Below are positions 49,485 to 62,700 of a DNA stretch of 64,000 bases, in pieces. Within the stretch, counting starts at the first letter, position 1; each line of letters begins with the position of its first letter. The stretch is from Baylisascaris procyonis (taxonomy: Eukaryota; Nematoda; Chromadorea; Rhabditida; Ascarididae): positions 1,950,501-2,014,500 of the forward strand of contig JAZARR010000070.1 in NCBI GenBank assembly GCA_037389465.1, read 5' to 3'. Under the pieces are notes generated by a model. It worked only from the letters and a program-made list of their open reading frames with translations, was not told the origin of the DNA and ran no database searches. Made by a program: the position numbers and the translations under genes.

Positions 49485-52141
49485 CCATCAAATCCATGAG
49501 ACGCACTAAATTCCATTAAAAATCCCTCAAACATATATATTTCCATCAAATCCATGAGACGCACTAAATTCCATTAAAAATCCCTCAAATATAGGATGAC
49601 CACTAACTACATTTCGACTTTACCCGACTTGTATATTATAATATACTCGTCAAGCATTCAATAGAGAATTTCACTGGAATATATGGCTAAATTGGTGAAA
49701 AATAAACGAATTGCATATTAAATTTATGCGGAAAGGTTAGTAACTTTTTGACATAATTGTGAAAAAAATTTTCTAATTTTCAATAAACTCATTGAAGTGA
49801 GAGAAATAAAAACACTTTTTTTTGAGAAAATAGTCGATTCTAATTCAAACTGAAAATTTCTTTTGCTCATTCATAAATAAATTTTATTCAGCCCTTTGCT
49901 AAACCGCTTTAATCTGCAATAAATCTCATAATCTATCTTATTTTCCTGATTTAGCATGTTTATATACGTCTGTCATTTTTTTTCTATAGTTTATGCATCA
50001 TTCACTTCTCGCCAACTAGTCTTTGATGGATTTTTCTTCGTATAAAAATATTTTTCTTCTATAATTAATAAAAATTTCTTCACGAAACAAATAGATAATA
50101 TTTTCACTCAAATAATGCATATTTCCCCCCCAAAAAAAACACTTTTTCATGTGTGTGAAATAAAAGAAAAATAATTTTTAAAGGGAAATCTAAAGCGGAG
50201 TTTGTAAAAGTATAACCTTTGATATAAAAATTCAAAAAAAAAAATAAATTCAGGTCAAGCGATGAATTCAAATAAAAAGCAAACAGCATTCATCTGATTA
50301 TCGTAATCTAACATTTTAGATCAGTCTCATTTTCTCGTGATGACCTCCTTTTTTTATTCTATCGATTAGTTTTTTATTCCATTGTGAATTACCGAGCAAT
50401 TTTCACTGTTAATTTTAACACATTGATGTGCACTTTGTAATGGCCTTAATTGTGAATATTTTTTTTCATATTTTTAAATACTTACGCAAAAATGGTATTA
50501 TATTCAGCGAATTAGCATTCTACTTTTATTTATCTAATTTTGGTCTCAAAAAGAATTTCCTGACAGATTATTTTGTAGAAATATTTTCATTTATTACGAA
50601 ATAGTTTGAAAAATATTCTCAAAACAAAACGATTAACTTCAGTTCGATCGTTGAGATTTAGAAAATTTATTCATTACGTTATTGGTTTTCCTTTCGAATA
50701 GATTCGCTCATATTTCTTATAAATCAACTTGGAAAACTCATTTCATTTCTGCGCTATATCTAGAAAATTTTTATATTGGTTATTGAAAAAGTTGTTCGAT
50801 TTGCATTGATAGTACGGAAGTTTTTTATGATTGGTTTTTTCGCACAAATGGAAGATGAAAAAAAAATAGAATAAATATTGAAAAGTGATTTTTTATCTCT
50901 CATAATATAGACACAATAAGTATTTCTATTTTAATGAATATTAACGTGCATCATATGTCAAGCAATATTCACTGCCAGCCGGGTGGCACATTTAGTGCTT
51001 TCAGCCATTTGACTTATTTTTTAATGAAGTCACCTGAACTCATCGCATCCAACGTCTATGGATTTCCAAATTAAGTTATTCTATTTTAGAAAGATAATCG
51101 TATATGCTATTATGTATTCTTTCATAAATTTAATATATTGCATTCTGCGTTGTTGAGTGGAAAATAAGCAATAGCTATAATCAGTGCCGATATAAAAGTC
51201 GATGAATATGCAAATGCATCATTTAAGTAATCAATCCCAAATCAACTTCATTTGCCCTCCTTTCCTGGGGAAAGGCAAAAGGAACAGAAGGAAGGGATGG
51301 CGGAGGGGGAGAAGAAGGGAGAAGGAAAGGAGGATCGATGCAATTTATAACGATTACAAAATTCCAAGCAATTTAGCACTTACATAACGCCATTGCAAAG
51401 GTGTATTATCAGGCGCAATAATCGATACCGTAATTGGTACAAGGAGCATTGTAAATGACATTGCCAATGAAACATTTCCGGTAACAAATGCTGCATAATG
51501 ACGAGCAACTAGTGGTGCAGCCTGAATGTTTCATTTCACTTATAAATTATAAGAAACGAATAAAGGAAAGAATATCGATGAGATGATTTTATTAGCCATA
51601 TTAGTTATAGAAGCGGTTAGATTAAATTTCACTATTATTCTTTTTTGAAAATCAAAAGAATATATACTCTTTTATGACTAGACAGATGTAATTTCACCGC
51701 TAGGCTGCTTTTCAATGTTTCATTGATTCATTTCTAACAACATCAAATAAAATTCCACAATGATCGGTTCAGTCAAGCAAATGAAATAAAACGGATCTCT
51801 AACTTCAATGTCTACTCCCATTGGATGATTATTGCAGCAGCAAATGTCTTTACTAACGAAAAATATATATATATTTTTTTTTAATTTAGCGATAATCACA
51901 TTCGTCAAGAAGAAATCAAACATCTGACAAAACGACTTCAACTGCTGTTATGCTGTTTATATCAATTTGAGTTTATTTTAAAAAAATTCATTCTATGGTC
52001 TTAATATAATCTGAGCATCTGTGAAGAAGTTCAATTTCTAGGTATTAAGCTGAAGCTAATTCTTAGCCGTTTGAACGAAAAAAATTGTCTTCAATAAGTG
52101 ATAGAAAAATTTCAACCGTATCAATAACCATAATGCGAAGG

Positions 52142-52187
<46 letters not shown>

Positions 52188-55100
52188 TACACAGCAGAAA
52201 AAATTTCTATGCGAAACTTTCATTTGCAGTTGAATTTATCGATTTGATTGGTTTATTCGAATGAAATGAATAAAGAGTGCTCAACGAACCTTGAGGCAAC
52301 CTCCTGTTGTCAGACCTAAGAAAGCAGTTGATAACGAGAGGAGTATCAATGATAAGATCTTTTCATCGGAACTCACAAAGCCTAATACAACAAGACAAGC
52401 GGCACATCCAAAAAATGCCAATGAATTGAACAACTAAAAATTGATAATGTTTAAATAATAAAAAGATAGATATTTTTGTGGCAAGCTATCTGTTTTTGAT
52501 AATCAACGCAATTTGAAGCATTTATTTTAGGATAATGATGAATTTTACTGCTAATATCACGGAAACAAAACTATAACCGAAGCTAATTTAGCATCAATTA
52601 ACTCGTCTAAAGCTAATTAGCTATTTTTACGGTAAATATAACAATGAAGCTTCAGCCCGTTGGTAAAAAACAATAAAAATTCTTTGTTTTAAGTAAAACA
52701 TTCAGAATGGATTATTTCGCCTGCTTTCAGATCGTCTTTATTGGCCAATTCATCGCCTAGCGGCTCACTCACATAGAGAAGGCAGAATTTTCATGCGCCT
52801 CAAATAGTTGTTTAAAGTTATGAATAAAGCATACGATCAAACAGTGCAATATTTCGGTTTATCTCCGTATAGAATACTTTGGTATCTCATTTCTTAGAGT
52901 TTTCAAGTGATTATTTCATTACTTTGTTTATGTTAGATGTGTACTATTTTAAACGTCATTAAAAAAGAAGTAATGAATGGTGAGGACTTTAAACACATAC
53001 AAAGCAAATGTAGTAAATGCTTCACCTTGAGTTTAGCATTATCATTTAAAAAATGGATTTTATCGCTAGCTGATCCACATCCAATTTTGATACCAATTTG
53101 TAATAATGGTGGAATAGCCGCCGTTAATCCAGTATCGTTCACTTGAAAACCAAGTACAGCATGTAAAAATGTTGGTGCAAAGAAGAAGATAATATTGTCA
53201 CAAAACATAAGTGCCAATGCGGCAATCCAAATTGCCCATACCGATGCTGTTGTTAATATTGCCAAATATGGTACTGAACGCATCTCTTTTTTACTAAATA
53301 TTAACAATATTATGTAAAGTGTAGAAAATACAGTGATTACTAAAATTAAAATTAAAATTTTATATTTGAGTGAATACTTGTGAAGATGCATATAAAATTA
53401 TAAATTACCAATTTTTTTAGCAACAAATTTATTCGTAGACAGGGAAATTAATTGCACATTTGGTTAATCAATCACATTTAAATAGATCAACAAATTTTCT
53501 GACAAAAGGCTATTAGCGTTTCGTGTTCTAAATGTTAGAACCATTTCCATGGATAATTTGTAAGCAGCTAATTTTTTTGAAATTTGCATATTGCGGAAAA
53601 AGGATATATAAGCGAAAATATATTTAAATAAAAGTGTTTTAAAAGTATCATTGGCAAGCTATTGAATTATTCGAACGCTTGCCTATATAGTTGTTCTGCC
53701 GAGTATCTCAGTGTATCTCAATGGTTGCTTGCTTAATAGGTGCTACTAGTTATCGAGGAATATTATATTTTATATCTCGAGAATTAAAACAAAACCGAAC
53801 CTCACTAGATCTTTGCCTGCATCGATCTTCTTGAGTTCGGTTGCATTGACAAGTGGATGTTTATTTGGTGAATTTCGATAAATAATTATAAAACATATGA
53901 AGAGCATAAGTGAAACAACACCGTGACCAAAGTAGATATAAGGCCACGAATAATTCGTACACACATAACCACCAATGGGCATCGTTATTACTGGAGATAA
54001 TTGTAGACATGCTACCAATATCGATAGAAATAATCCACTCTAGAGAATGATTCATTACTTTCATTGACAGCTTGAGTTTTACTTACCTATTCGGGAACAA
54101 TACCCTTATCGTATCGTTCTAATTTATTCGGTACGAATTTTCACCAAAGAGTAGCAGCTTTTTGGATGAGGAAAATATGTGGAAAAGCATACTCATTAAA
54201 AAAAACAATATTTTTAATGAATAAAGATTTGATATGTTGTTGCCTGTTTAACGGCCGTCCATTTCGTGATGAAACTGCCCATTACAGAAAAGTTTGCAGC
54301 AAATGCGATTCCTTGAATGAGTCTAACGGCGAAGAAGATAAATAATCCGATACGTGCCGCGAATGGTATCAATAAAGTTGCAATTGCAGAAAGTAATCCA
54401 AGTGGACCGAATACCATTCGAATACCATAATGATCGATTAGCCAAACAACAGGAAAATGTGCCAACTGAAAGTCTTTCACAAGGTAATTCATTAAATCAA
54501 ATCAGCAATACTTGTAGAAAAGAGCTTTAATTTACTCTGTTTTGTATATGAATTGTGAAATGTAAAGTACTATTGAATGCTTTTATTCAATTAATGATCA
54601 CTTATAGGATAAATTTTATCTATAAATTATTATATTTATAAATATATCTATGAATAAACATGAATTATAGTAATTCAAATGAACAAATAAATCGACTATA
54701 ATGATCGTTATTTATGAAATTTTCTGAATTTCACTAAAAAACTTTTTGAAAGAAACAATTAGTAATTGAATATCTCTATGTGCTCTATTGTAGGAAGGAA
54801 GAGAAAGCTGTTGCTTTCATTTCTATACAGAGACTTGCGAAAAATAGATGTTTTTTTTTTTTTAAATCTCCGAAGTGGTTATTGCAAAGCAGTAAACCGC
54901 TACTCTATTAAGCTTTAGTTTGTTAAATCCCAAAAATATACAAAACAACAAAAAATGCCAATTATTCTTGCATCAAACAAGGTAGTAAACATTAAGGGGA
55001 TAAAAAAAAACACACAACTTAGAGATGAAACATTAAGCTCTAAATCCGATTGTTCCTCTTTATGAATGATTCCATTCGATCACGTTATACATAAATAATT

Positions 55101-56896
55101 TTTTTTTCGGTTCTACTAGATAGTAGATAATATTATATTTGTCATAGCATTCATTCTTAGTAAAAAAAAAAAAAATTGTTGCTTAAATATGCCTCCGGCT
55201 TGCAAATATATTCACCTAAACATCGCACCTCTTAACTAATGAAAGCATAGCATGGTGAAATGATCGATGAAAAAGCATTCTGGTTCCTATGAACTTATCT
55301 ACTGATCAAATGAAGTGTGCCAATCGTATCGAATATTTCTACTAAATGAACTATCATCGCAATGTGTCTATCAATCCATACAACAAGAACACCACCTTAT
55401 TTAAAAAAAAAAAAATATTTCTTACATTATTTAAACCTTATTGTACAATTTAATTGGATCGAATTACTAAGAAAGAGTTAAAGAGTGAATATGTATACAA
55501 CGATATACGTAGGAGGAAGTATAATTCCAAAAAAAGGTGCTAATTGAAACGTATAAATAAAGAATAAAATTACTTACAAGTGCTCCAACCGCAACAGCAG
55601 ATATGAGTAAACTTTTATCGTGTGGAGTATACCAAATAATCTCTTCGATGAAAAGTCCCAAAACGGATGGATCATTACTATCCTCGACGAGATTAGTAAC
55701 TAAATCTAGAGAATTTGTTGAAATATTTCCCATCGTTACATTTTCTTGTGCTATACGAATTTCCTCCGATGATACACTTGCGTTTAAGCGTCTATAAAAC
55801 AATAGAAATTTCAACTTCAATAATAATACAACTTTTAAACCTATCCAACTTGACGGTATAATTTTTAAGTTTAATTAATAACTGTCACGACAGATGCCCA
55901 CATACTACTCTCAATTCACTTCTATAAGTCCCACAGCGTGTTTTTTTTATCATCTAGTGACGATATTAATGTAGCATTTTTAATACAAATTCAATTAGGA
56001 CACAAGATATGTTACTAAAATTCAAGAAAACCAACTCAACATCTCAAATTCACAAGATTTAGACAATTTAAATGGAACTTCGCAAATGAGTGATAAATGT
56101 AAGTGATAAGTCGAGTGATAAGAGTGGATATATGAACTGATATCTATTGTCATCTAATAATTCGCTTCAAAGTACAAAAGGAAAATTCGTCCATTTTCGT
56201 CTTCTAAATTGACGGTGGTATGTTCATCAGAAATTTTATAAACATTGAAAAACTACTTCTGAATTTTTTTGAAATCAATTTCACGACATTTTTCAGAAAT
56301 CGAGAATCAAAATGCATCAACAATTAAAAAACAAAACCCGTTTGTTTCGCAAACAAAAAAAAAGAGTAACTGTTAGAGCGCATTCTGTTGAGTTCGTAAT
56401 GGTTCGCCCTAATTTGTGCAATTTGGAATACAATCGCGCAATCAACCAACAGCACACATTCGGTTTTCCCTCTTCTTGTCATCTGTGTGATTTTGAGGTC
56501 ATACTAAGAAGTTCTCGAGGTCATGCTAACAATATCTCGAGGTCATGCTAATATGATCGATTTCGTTTATGTATTCAATTTAAGTGGGAATTTCGAAATT
56601 AAAATCACAGAATATGAAATATAACCATTAAATAGTTTGTTTTTTTTTTTCAAACAAATTCTTCTTTAGTATTAATATTCATTTAAAAAATATTTCGAGA
56701 TGAATTATTACCTGTGTGGATGTGTACAAAGAATTGCAATATTGAAACTGAGGATATTGCACCAAATAGCCGTTAAACAGAGAAGTATATAGAAGAGAAG
56801 GAAATATCTTGTATATGAATTGCTACATTTCCTCTGTTTCTCATTTTCTGATGGTGGATTTATATTCGTATTATTCTTCGTTGATGAAGGTGCCAT
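48695..56896 (-). CDS. MFS transporter, SLC17 (sialin/VGLUT-like) family
   Basis: Eight exons (high to low) join in phase: 56896-56712, 55791-55578, 54465-54244, 54039-53801, 53293-53026, 52433-52290, 51521-51384, 48862-48695 (TAA); 525 aa. TM1 is in exon 1 (YFLLFYILLCLTAIWCNILS). Exon 2 encodes a luminal loop with several N-x-S/T sites (NAS, NVT, NIS). Exon 3 has the D-x-x-G turn (WLIDHYGIR) and RLIQGIAFAANFSVMGSFIT; exon 4 has LSPVITMPIGGYV; exon 8 gives the last helix and FGSARPAIWALL. The family carries organic anions or phosphate with H+ or Na+, typically at plasma or vesicle membranes; the substrate is unknown. Exon 3 seems to end at a CAG|GCAACA (GC-AG) donor. A spliced-leader-like acceptor lies 12 bases before the ATG. 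Confidence 0.92.
49395..49597. repeat. Long (AT)n microsatellite plus 58-bp tandem duplication
   Basis: About 44 AT units at 49395-49482 are followed by two copies of a unit starting TTCCATCAAATCCATGAG at 49483 and 49541 (period 58). The second copy is preceded by only a short ATATATAT, so the long microsatellite looks like an expansion of the AT tract belonging to one unit. It lies in the last, 2.5-kb intron of the transporter gene. Confidence 0.9.
52144..52187. repeat. (AT)n microsatellite in transporter intron
   Basis: About 21 AT units between exons at 52433-52290 and 51521-51384. Confidence 0.9.
56495..56560. repeat. Tandem repeat, 22-bp unit, three copies
   Basis: GAGGTCAT begins at 56495, 56517 and 56539, an exact 22-bp period, with the surrounding CTCGAGGTCATGCTAA conserved in two copies. 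Located in the first intron of the transporter gene. Confidence 0.75.
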
Positions 56897-56908
56897 TATT
56901 CTCTCACT

Positions 56909-56920
56909 CTGAATGCAAAC
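56909..56920 (-). promoter_or_regulatory. Putative spliced-leader acceptor of the transporter gene
   Basis: The minus strand reads GTTTGCATTCAG and then AGTGAGAGAATA before the ATG at 56896. The AG with pyrimidine-rich context and the 12-base leader match a trans-splice acceptor. Confidence 0.45.
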
Positions 56921-57000
56921 TTTGTTAGGTAATTGGAGCTGAATGTAATTATAGATTGAAAAAATTTCATTGAATAAGCAAATGAAGTTTAGAGATTATT

Positions 57001-57003
<3 letters not shown>

Positions 57004-57078
<75 letters not shown>
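57004..57078. repeat. (AT)n microsatellite
   Basis: About 37 AT units, roughly 110 bp upstream of the transporter start codon, so in its 5' flank or promoter. Confidence 0.95.
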
Positions 57079-57082
<4 letters not shown>

Positions 57083-58189
57083 GAAATATCCCAATAAAGA
57101 CTCACCTATTTCTACGAAACATAATGAATCTCTCAATAATAAAATTACAAAAACGCTCTTCAGCAGTTCTTTTTTTTAAAACAACGAAAAACTATTAGAA
57201 AAACATTCAATAAGTAATGTAAACAAGCAAAAGCACAAACATTAAATCATTGTAGCGTAAAAATCAACGAAATAAAGAGAGAAAAATTCAAAGAAAACGT
57301 TTATATAAACTGCTCATCGCTGCTGAAAGGTCATTGCACCTAATTTTTTTTTAAGTATCATATTTGTAAATGAAACGTAAATCTATCTTTGACATTCCCA
57401 TAGAATACCAATACAGCAGTACGATCTGAAAAGTTTCTTTCTTCGGGTAATTCATAAATAGCCTTGAAATCCTTTTTATCCATTAATATTTAAATAAATC
57501 ATATCTGCTCAACCATCTATCTCTGCCAACTCATAGTGGAATATATGCTAAATGAGTTGCACAAATTACAGCTTAAAATTCTGCATCGATAATGGGCAAG
57601 AAAGAAGAAAAATTATGCATTCTCATCCATGATACGTGCTAACAAGGCATATATGAACAAAGGTAAGCATATAGATTTCCCATGTAATGATGTGCTTCGC
57701 AATATTTGACCGCAGAAAATACTCTCACAAATTTCTTAACCATGATGATAAATTTAATCGGAAGCAGATGCAAATATAACCCATTTGAAGTGTAGAATTA
57801 TCGAAATCTAGAAAGTTATAAATTCCAACGTATTTTAGATAAGCAAACTAAGTAAAGTTTAAAATGCGCGTTTTTTAAACAACTAGCTAGACGAATCCAT
57901 ACTTGCATGACATCGAATGAATTGAGTGATGAGTGAGGTTCGACTGTTAAAAACTGGATTTGCACGGATTAGATGGTAATATTTATTGTGTGAGTGATGC
58001 GTATTAATAGATCGATAGATTTTCATCGATAAAATGCATTTCGATTATCGAGTAATATCACAGTTGTGCATTTACTACCATATATCATCTGATTCCCCCT
58101 CATCCTAATTTTCCCTCTTCAGAACTTTCCCACTCTTTCAATTTTCAACTAATCACTATTAATATAATCACTAACGTGTTTTGTGCTAG

Positions 58190-58425
58190 GTGATCAATAA
58201 GCTCAATTTTTCACTTTCTGAAGGATATTCATCGCAATGTAATGATTTCAATGGGAAATGGTATATTTGCAACAAATCTCTTTTACTGCATTCGATGCGA
58301 TGTTCTCATCTGATAGATCCGTATTTAATGAGCTTCGATGTTGTTGATAGAAGTCTTCAAAGATTTCGCTTTGCGATGTTCATTTTCATCGCAAAACTTG
58401 GATGTCTACTTACTACTTTACCGTA
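58190..58425 (+). CDS. Possible isolated internal exon, plus strand
   Basis: Open reading frame bounded by a good acceptor (TTTTGTGCTAG|GTGATC) and a good donor (ACC|GTAAGA), about 78 codons, with residues such as NFSLSEGYSSQCNDFNGKWY. No flanking exon or start codon could be tied to it and I recognise no family. It lies between the transporter and polymerase genes on the opposite strand. Chance is a serious alternative. Confidence 0.2.
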
Positions 58426-59183
58426 AGATGTCTGCTTTGCAGAAAAAATTCAATGAACGCACTGATTTGCATAAGTAGATTGAAATTTGTTTGAAGAGAA
58501 TTTGAAGGTGGTTTCGATATAAACCTATCAATGACGTTTTACTTCATGAAGTTCAACTTCGAGTAGCACACAGTTAATAATGTTATGTAAAGATAAGAGA
58601 ATCAAAATGTGCAAATTTTATTCCCATTAGTACTTCAAGTAACAAATGTATACATATATGCGCAAATAATATGTCAACATGTGGCACTAAAAACGAAATG
58701 GAGTACAATACCCGTTAGAAAGTGCAAGGTGCGAAAAAGATTTTAAAAATGCAGAAGCATACCACAGCTCATTAAATAAAGAATTTTCCGAGATCAGTAG
58801 AAGACAATGAAAATGAACATACTAGATGATTCAAAACATGCGTATATAAAATATGATCGCTGTTGACACACCGAATGAAGCATTTGATGAAGAAATGTGG
58901 GGAAAGAACGAAGGAATGGGAGAGGAGAATCCCAATTAAGTCGAGCTTAAGAGCAAGGCAAATATATTAGCAAAACGGATGGAGAACAACTGATCCTTCA
59001 TATACTTGATGAATATAACTTTTATGCTTCCAACTCTTTCTGCCGCTAGAAGGATCGTGTAGTTGTTCGTGCCACGAAGCTATACATCATCACACTCAAA
59101 ACACGACCGCGAGTCTCAGTATCGTTTCCTAGCTACAATTATATCCAGGCATTCATAACAATAAGCACATCATTTGAACAGTT

Positions 59184-59713
59184 TTACAGATTTTTTGTCG
59201 TGAAATAATCACGTATTGAAATCTTTTTTCTCATGCCATCATCCATTGAAGATAATTTAGGCTTTGATGAACTCCGACCACGTGTTGAGGATCTTTTTCT
59301 TGATATGCAACGAGATTCGCTAGCATCTTTCTCTTCATTCTGCAACTCTGCTATTGCTTGCCTGAAATAATATGCTTTCTTTTTTAATCTTTATTCGAAA
59401 AAATCATAAATAAAGAGCAAAATCATTTCACTTAAAAACTCGGCATAGATAACCTATACGATAAATCAGTGAAAGAGAAAGCTTTGGCAAAATAATGTTA
59501 TCAGTATAGAATTATTCATTAAGTATTTTAAATAATAATACTACACGATGGATCGTATGAGAAAAAAGCTTTGAGGAAGCGATTATTTTATGATGAACAA
59601 TGTATAAATTATAGAGCTTTCATAAATACGAAAACCATCGGTGTAATAAATAAAAGTTTCGTTTTCTTTACGGATTTATGGAAAAGTCTTCATATTACTT
59701 CAACTTAGTAGCA

Positions 59714-59749
<36 letters not shown>

Positions 59750-62700
59750 ATAGCATTCATTCTACTATGTTCACAACTCTCATATTACTGCTACTGCCTT
59801 CAATGCAGCATGAAATTCAGACAATCACCATGCAACCCTCATAGTAGAAGTGATTAACCAATGATCATAAACGAAGAACTATGAAGGCACCTGTTCAAGC
59901 ATTCGTCTATGTGCCTATTTACAGCACTCAGTTCGTCGGGTAATTCAGCTTCACAAATTGGACACAGCTGTACGACACGTTTTCTAATTCCATCTTCTGA
60001 TGAATCAGTTGATGATTTAGAACAGCTAATGGCTGAACTGGACATCAACGTTGTTGCATCGTTGGATTCTTCCTCATCTATTCCTTCGAGTCCATCACCA
60101 TCTGTTTCCGCACCAACTAGAGTGTCGTGCTTCATATTTGACCAGAATGAATTTAGTGATCTCATCGATTCTACCTGCAAAAAATATTTTCAGATTCGTA
60201 AATAAAATTTCATTTAAATATCTTTCATAAATTATTTCGTCAATTTTTGCATTTATTTCTTTTTCATCAATTGTGTAAATATTCTCGTAAAATCGATGGA
60301 ATTACAATACTTAATCAGCTAAGTTTTAATCAAAATTTAGCCGATAATCTTATTTTTGTCTAATAAATAAAAATTGACAATGGGGATTGATATTATCTAA
60401 GAATGAGTAATATTCTATAGGAAGTGACTGAAATAGTATCTTATCAGTTATTACAATAGTTTTAGGTACTATTTGAGGAATATGCATATCACTTCAAATG
60501 AATGAGATCATAATATGATCTTTCCTCGTAATGAAATACACTGAAAGCAATTGATTCATTTCTGACTATGAAGGTATCATCAATCATCTAGAATAACCGA
60601 AATATCTATGTTAAATGATGAACTTTTACATTTACGTGATATAATGCGCAATATTCACATTCATAATATTTACAGCAGATACTTTATTCTTATTTAATAT
60701 ACTTAATATAATTTTACATCAAATAATAATATAAGAGAATATTTACAGCAAATACTTAAGAGATTCACATGGTAGTAGGTAAAAGAAGGCGATATGTAGA
60801 ACAGAATTGAAAGATGGGGATGGGCGGGGGGGGGGGGTAGAAAGTACAAAAAATTTCTGGAAGTAGCTGCTCACCTTGTCATCAATAAAAAGTAGACGTG
60901 AAAGACGAACTCCCAACAATCTCAATTGCTTATTACTTTCACGTAATTCGTTTCTAATTATTCGTTCACATAACGGCATTAAATGGCTCGTATCGCATAT
61001 CACATAATCAACACTGCAAAATTAATCAACATGCAATATCTGTTAAATAAGGAAATCTGCCTTTCTACTTTGCCAACACAATGCTAAAGGAGGTCAATGA
61101 CCTCTCACTTCCTTCTCGCCTATCACTTTACTCTTCCCTTGAGGCACATCAGAAACGAGGACGGTGAACCGTCTAACAACCAAAAGCACCATGACTTAGC
61201 AATGAAAATCTCTAAAAAGATCTGAAATAGTAACTGTGTCCTCACCTCATCATTTTAATATTATAAAGTCTTACTAAATATCAGCGACTATAAAGATTTT
61301 CGTTTGATTCCAATACCGCAGCAAACGTTGTTCGAATGATCGAAAAAAACAGTGAAAGCAGGTAATGCTCATATATATATATATATTAAAAATATATATA
61401 TATATATATATATATATGAGAATCTTTCACATCACTGATGAAAAAATACTTTCAGAATTCAAAAAAACATGAAACATTGATAGCTAACTGCGAAGTATTA
61501 ATAATTTCCTAAAAAAACAAAAAACAAAAAACAGTAAAACAGGGCATTCTTCGATGAATAAATCAGAACAAAATGTTAAAAAAGGAGGAATGAAAGAAAA
61601 ATAAATAGAATGATAAACTACCATACCTAACGCATCTAGTAATCACATCAAAAGTAGAAAATTTCATTTTTACAGTCGCCGAATATCCACCTCGAATTGA
61701 ACGTTTCGATAGTGATTCAATCAATTCATTACAAAGGCTTTCAGTTATCTGCAAAAAAAATATTGCAAATTATTGCCTAATCGTCTAAAATTCAAACGTG
61801 GAGGATCCATTCAAAACTTTCGGGTTTTAACAAGAAGCGAAAGCAACGATAAAGTCGAATTTTATTATCGAAAATTATATTTTCCAAATGTGAGCATGGA
61901 AAATTCCCTCGCAGAAGCTGAAATTGTCGGTTACAGAAAAATAAAACGGATGGTGATCGCTGCATTGCTTAGTCTTCAAATGTGCGCAATAATCGCTTAA
62001 AAGTAATGACCAGTGATAAACGGGAATATACATGCCATAATGCATTAATTTAGGTAAATGAGCTACATCACCGTGCATGAAAGTAAGTAAAATATATACC
62101 CTAGGAAAAGAGTTACAAAAATATGTGCATTACGAATAAAGTTGGATAAAATTCTTCAACGATTACCAACGCTTCAAGCAGTTTTATATTGCAAACCACT
62201 AATCGATATAAATAAGCCATTAAATTTACTAATGAAACTCATTTTGGATTGCATAGAAAATAAAATCAAATAATAACCTCAATAAGAAGACTTATATCAC
62301 CAGTTGGATGGAATGTCCTTTCAACACTTATACTTTTACGTCTCGACTCTTTCTCGGATGTAACGAACGACGTATAGGATGTTGATATACCCAATGCAAT
62401 ACGTAGAAAATGCTCATATGAACATCGTGTAAATAATAAACTGATTATTGCACGTTTCTCATAGAGATCACCACATTTCTCCACTTCGATACCCTTTAGA
62501 ATGGCCTCTGTAACCGCACCGATACCACTTACCTCAAATGAGCCAAAAATTCATCAATGAAAAAGTATGCACCAATTCCTTCAGAAATTCTAATAGTCGC
62601 TGAGAGCATTTCTTCCCTTAAAATTGGCGAAACAAATTAGAAAATTGTAACAAACATACAGAAGCGCGCAAAGATTTCTAATGTTGTACTCAAGAAAATT

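Noticed and set aside
61773..62000. 75-codon plus-strand ORF in a polymerase kappa intron
   Set aside because: Overlaps the acceptor region of a confident antisense exon and lacks start or splice signals.
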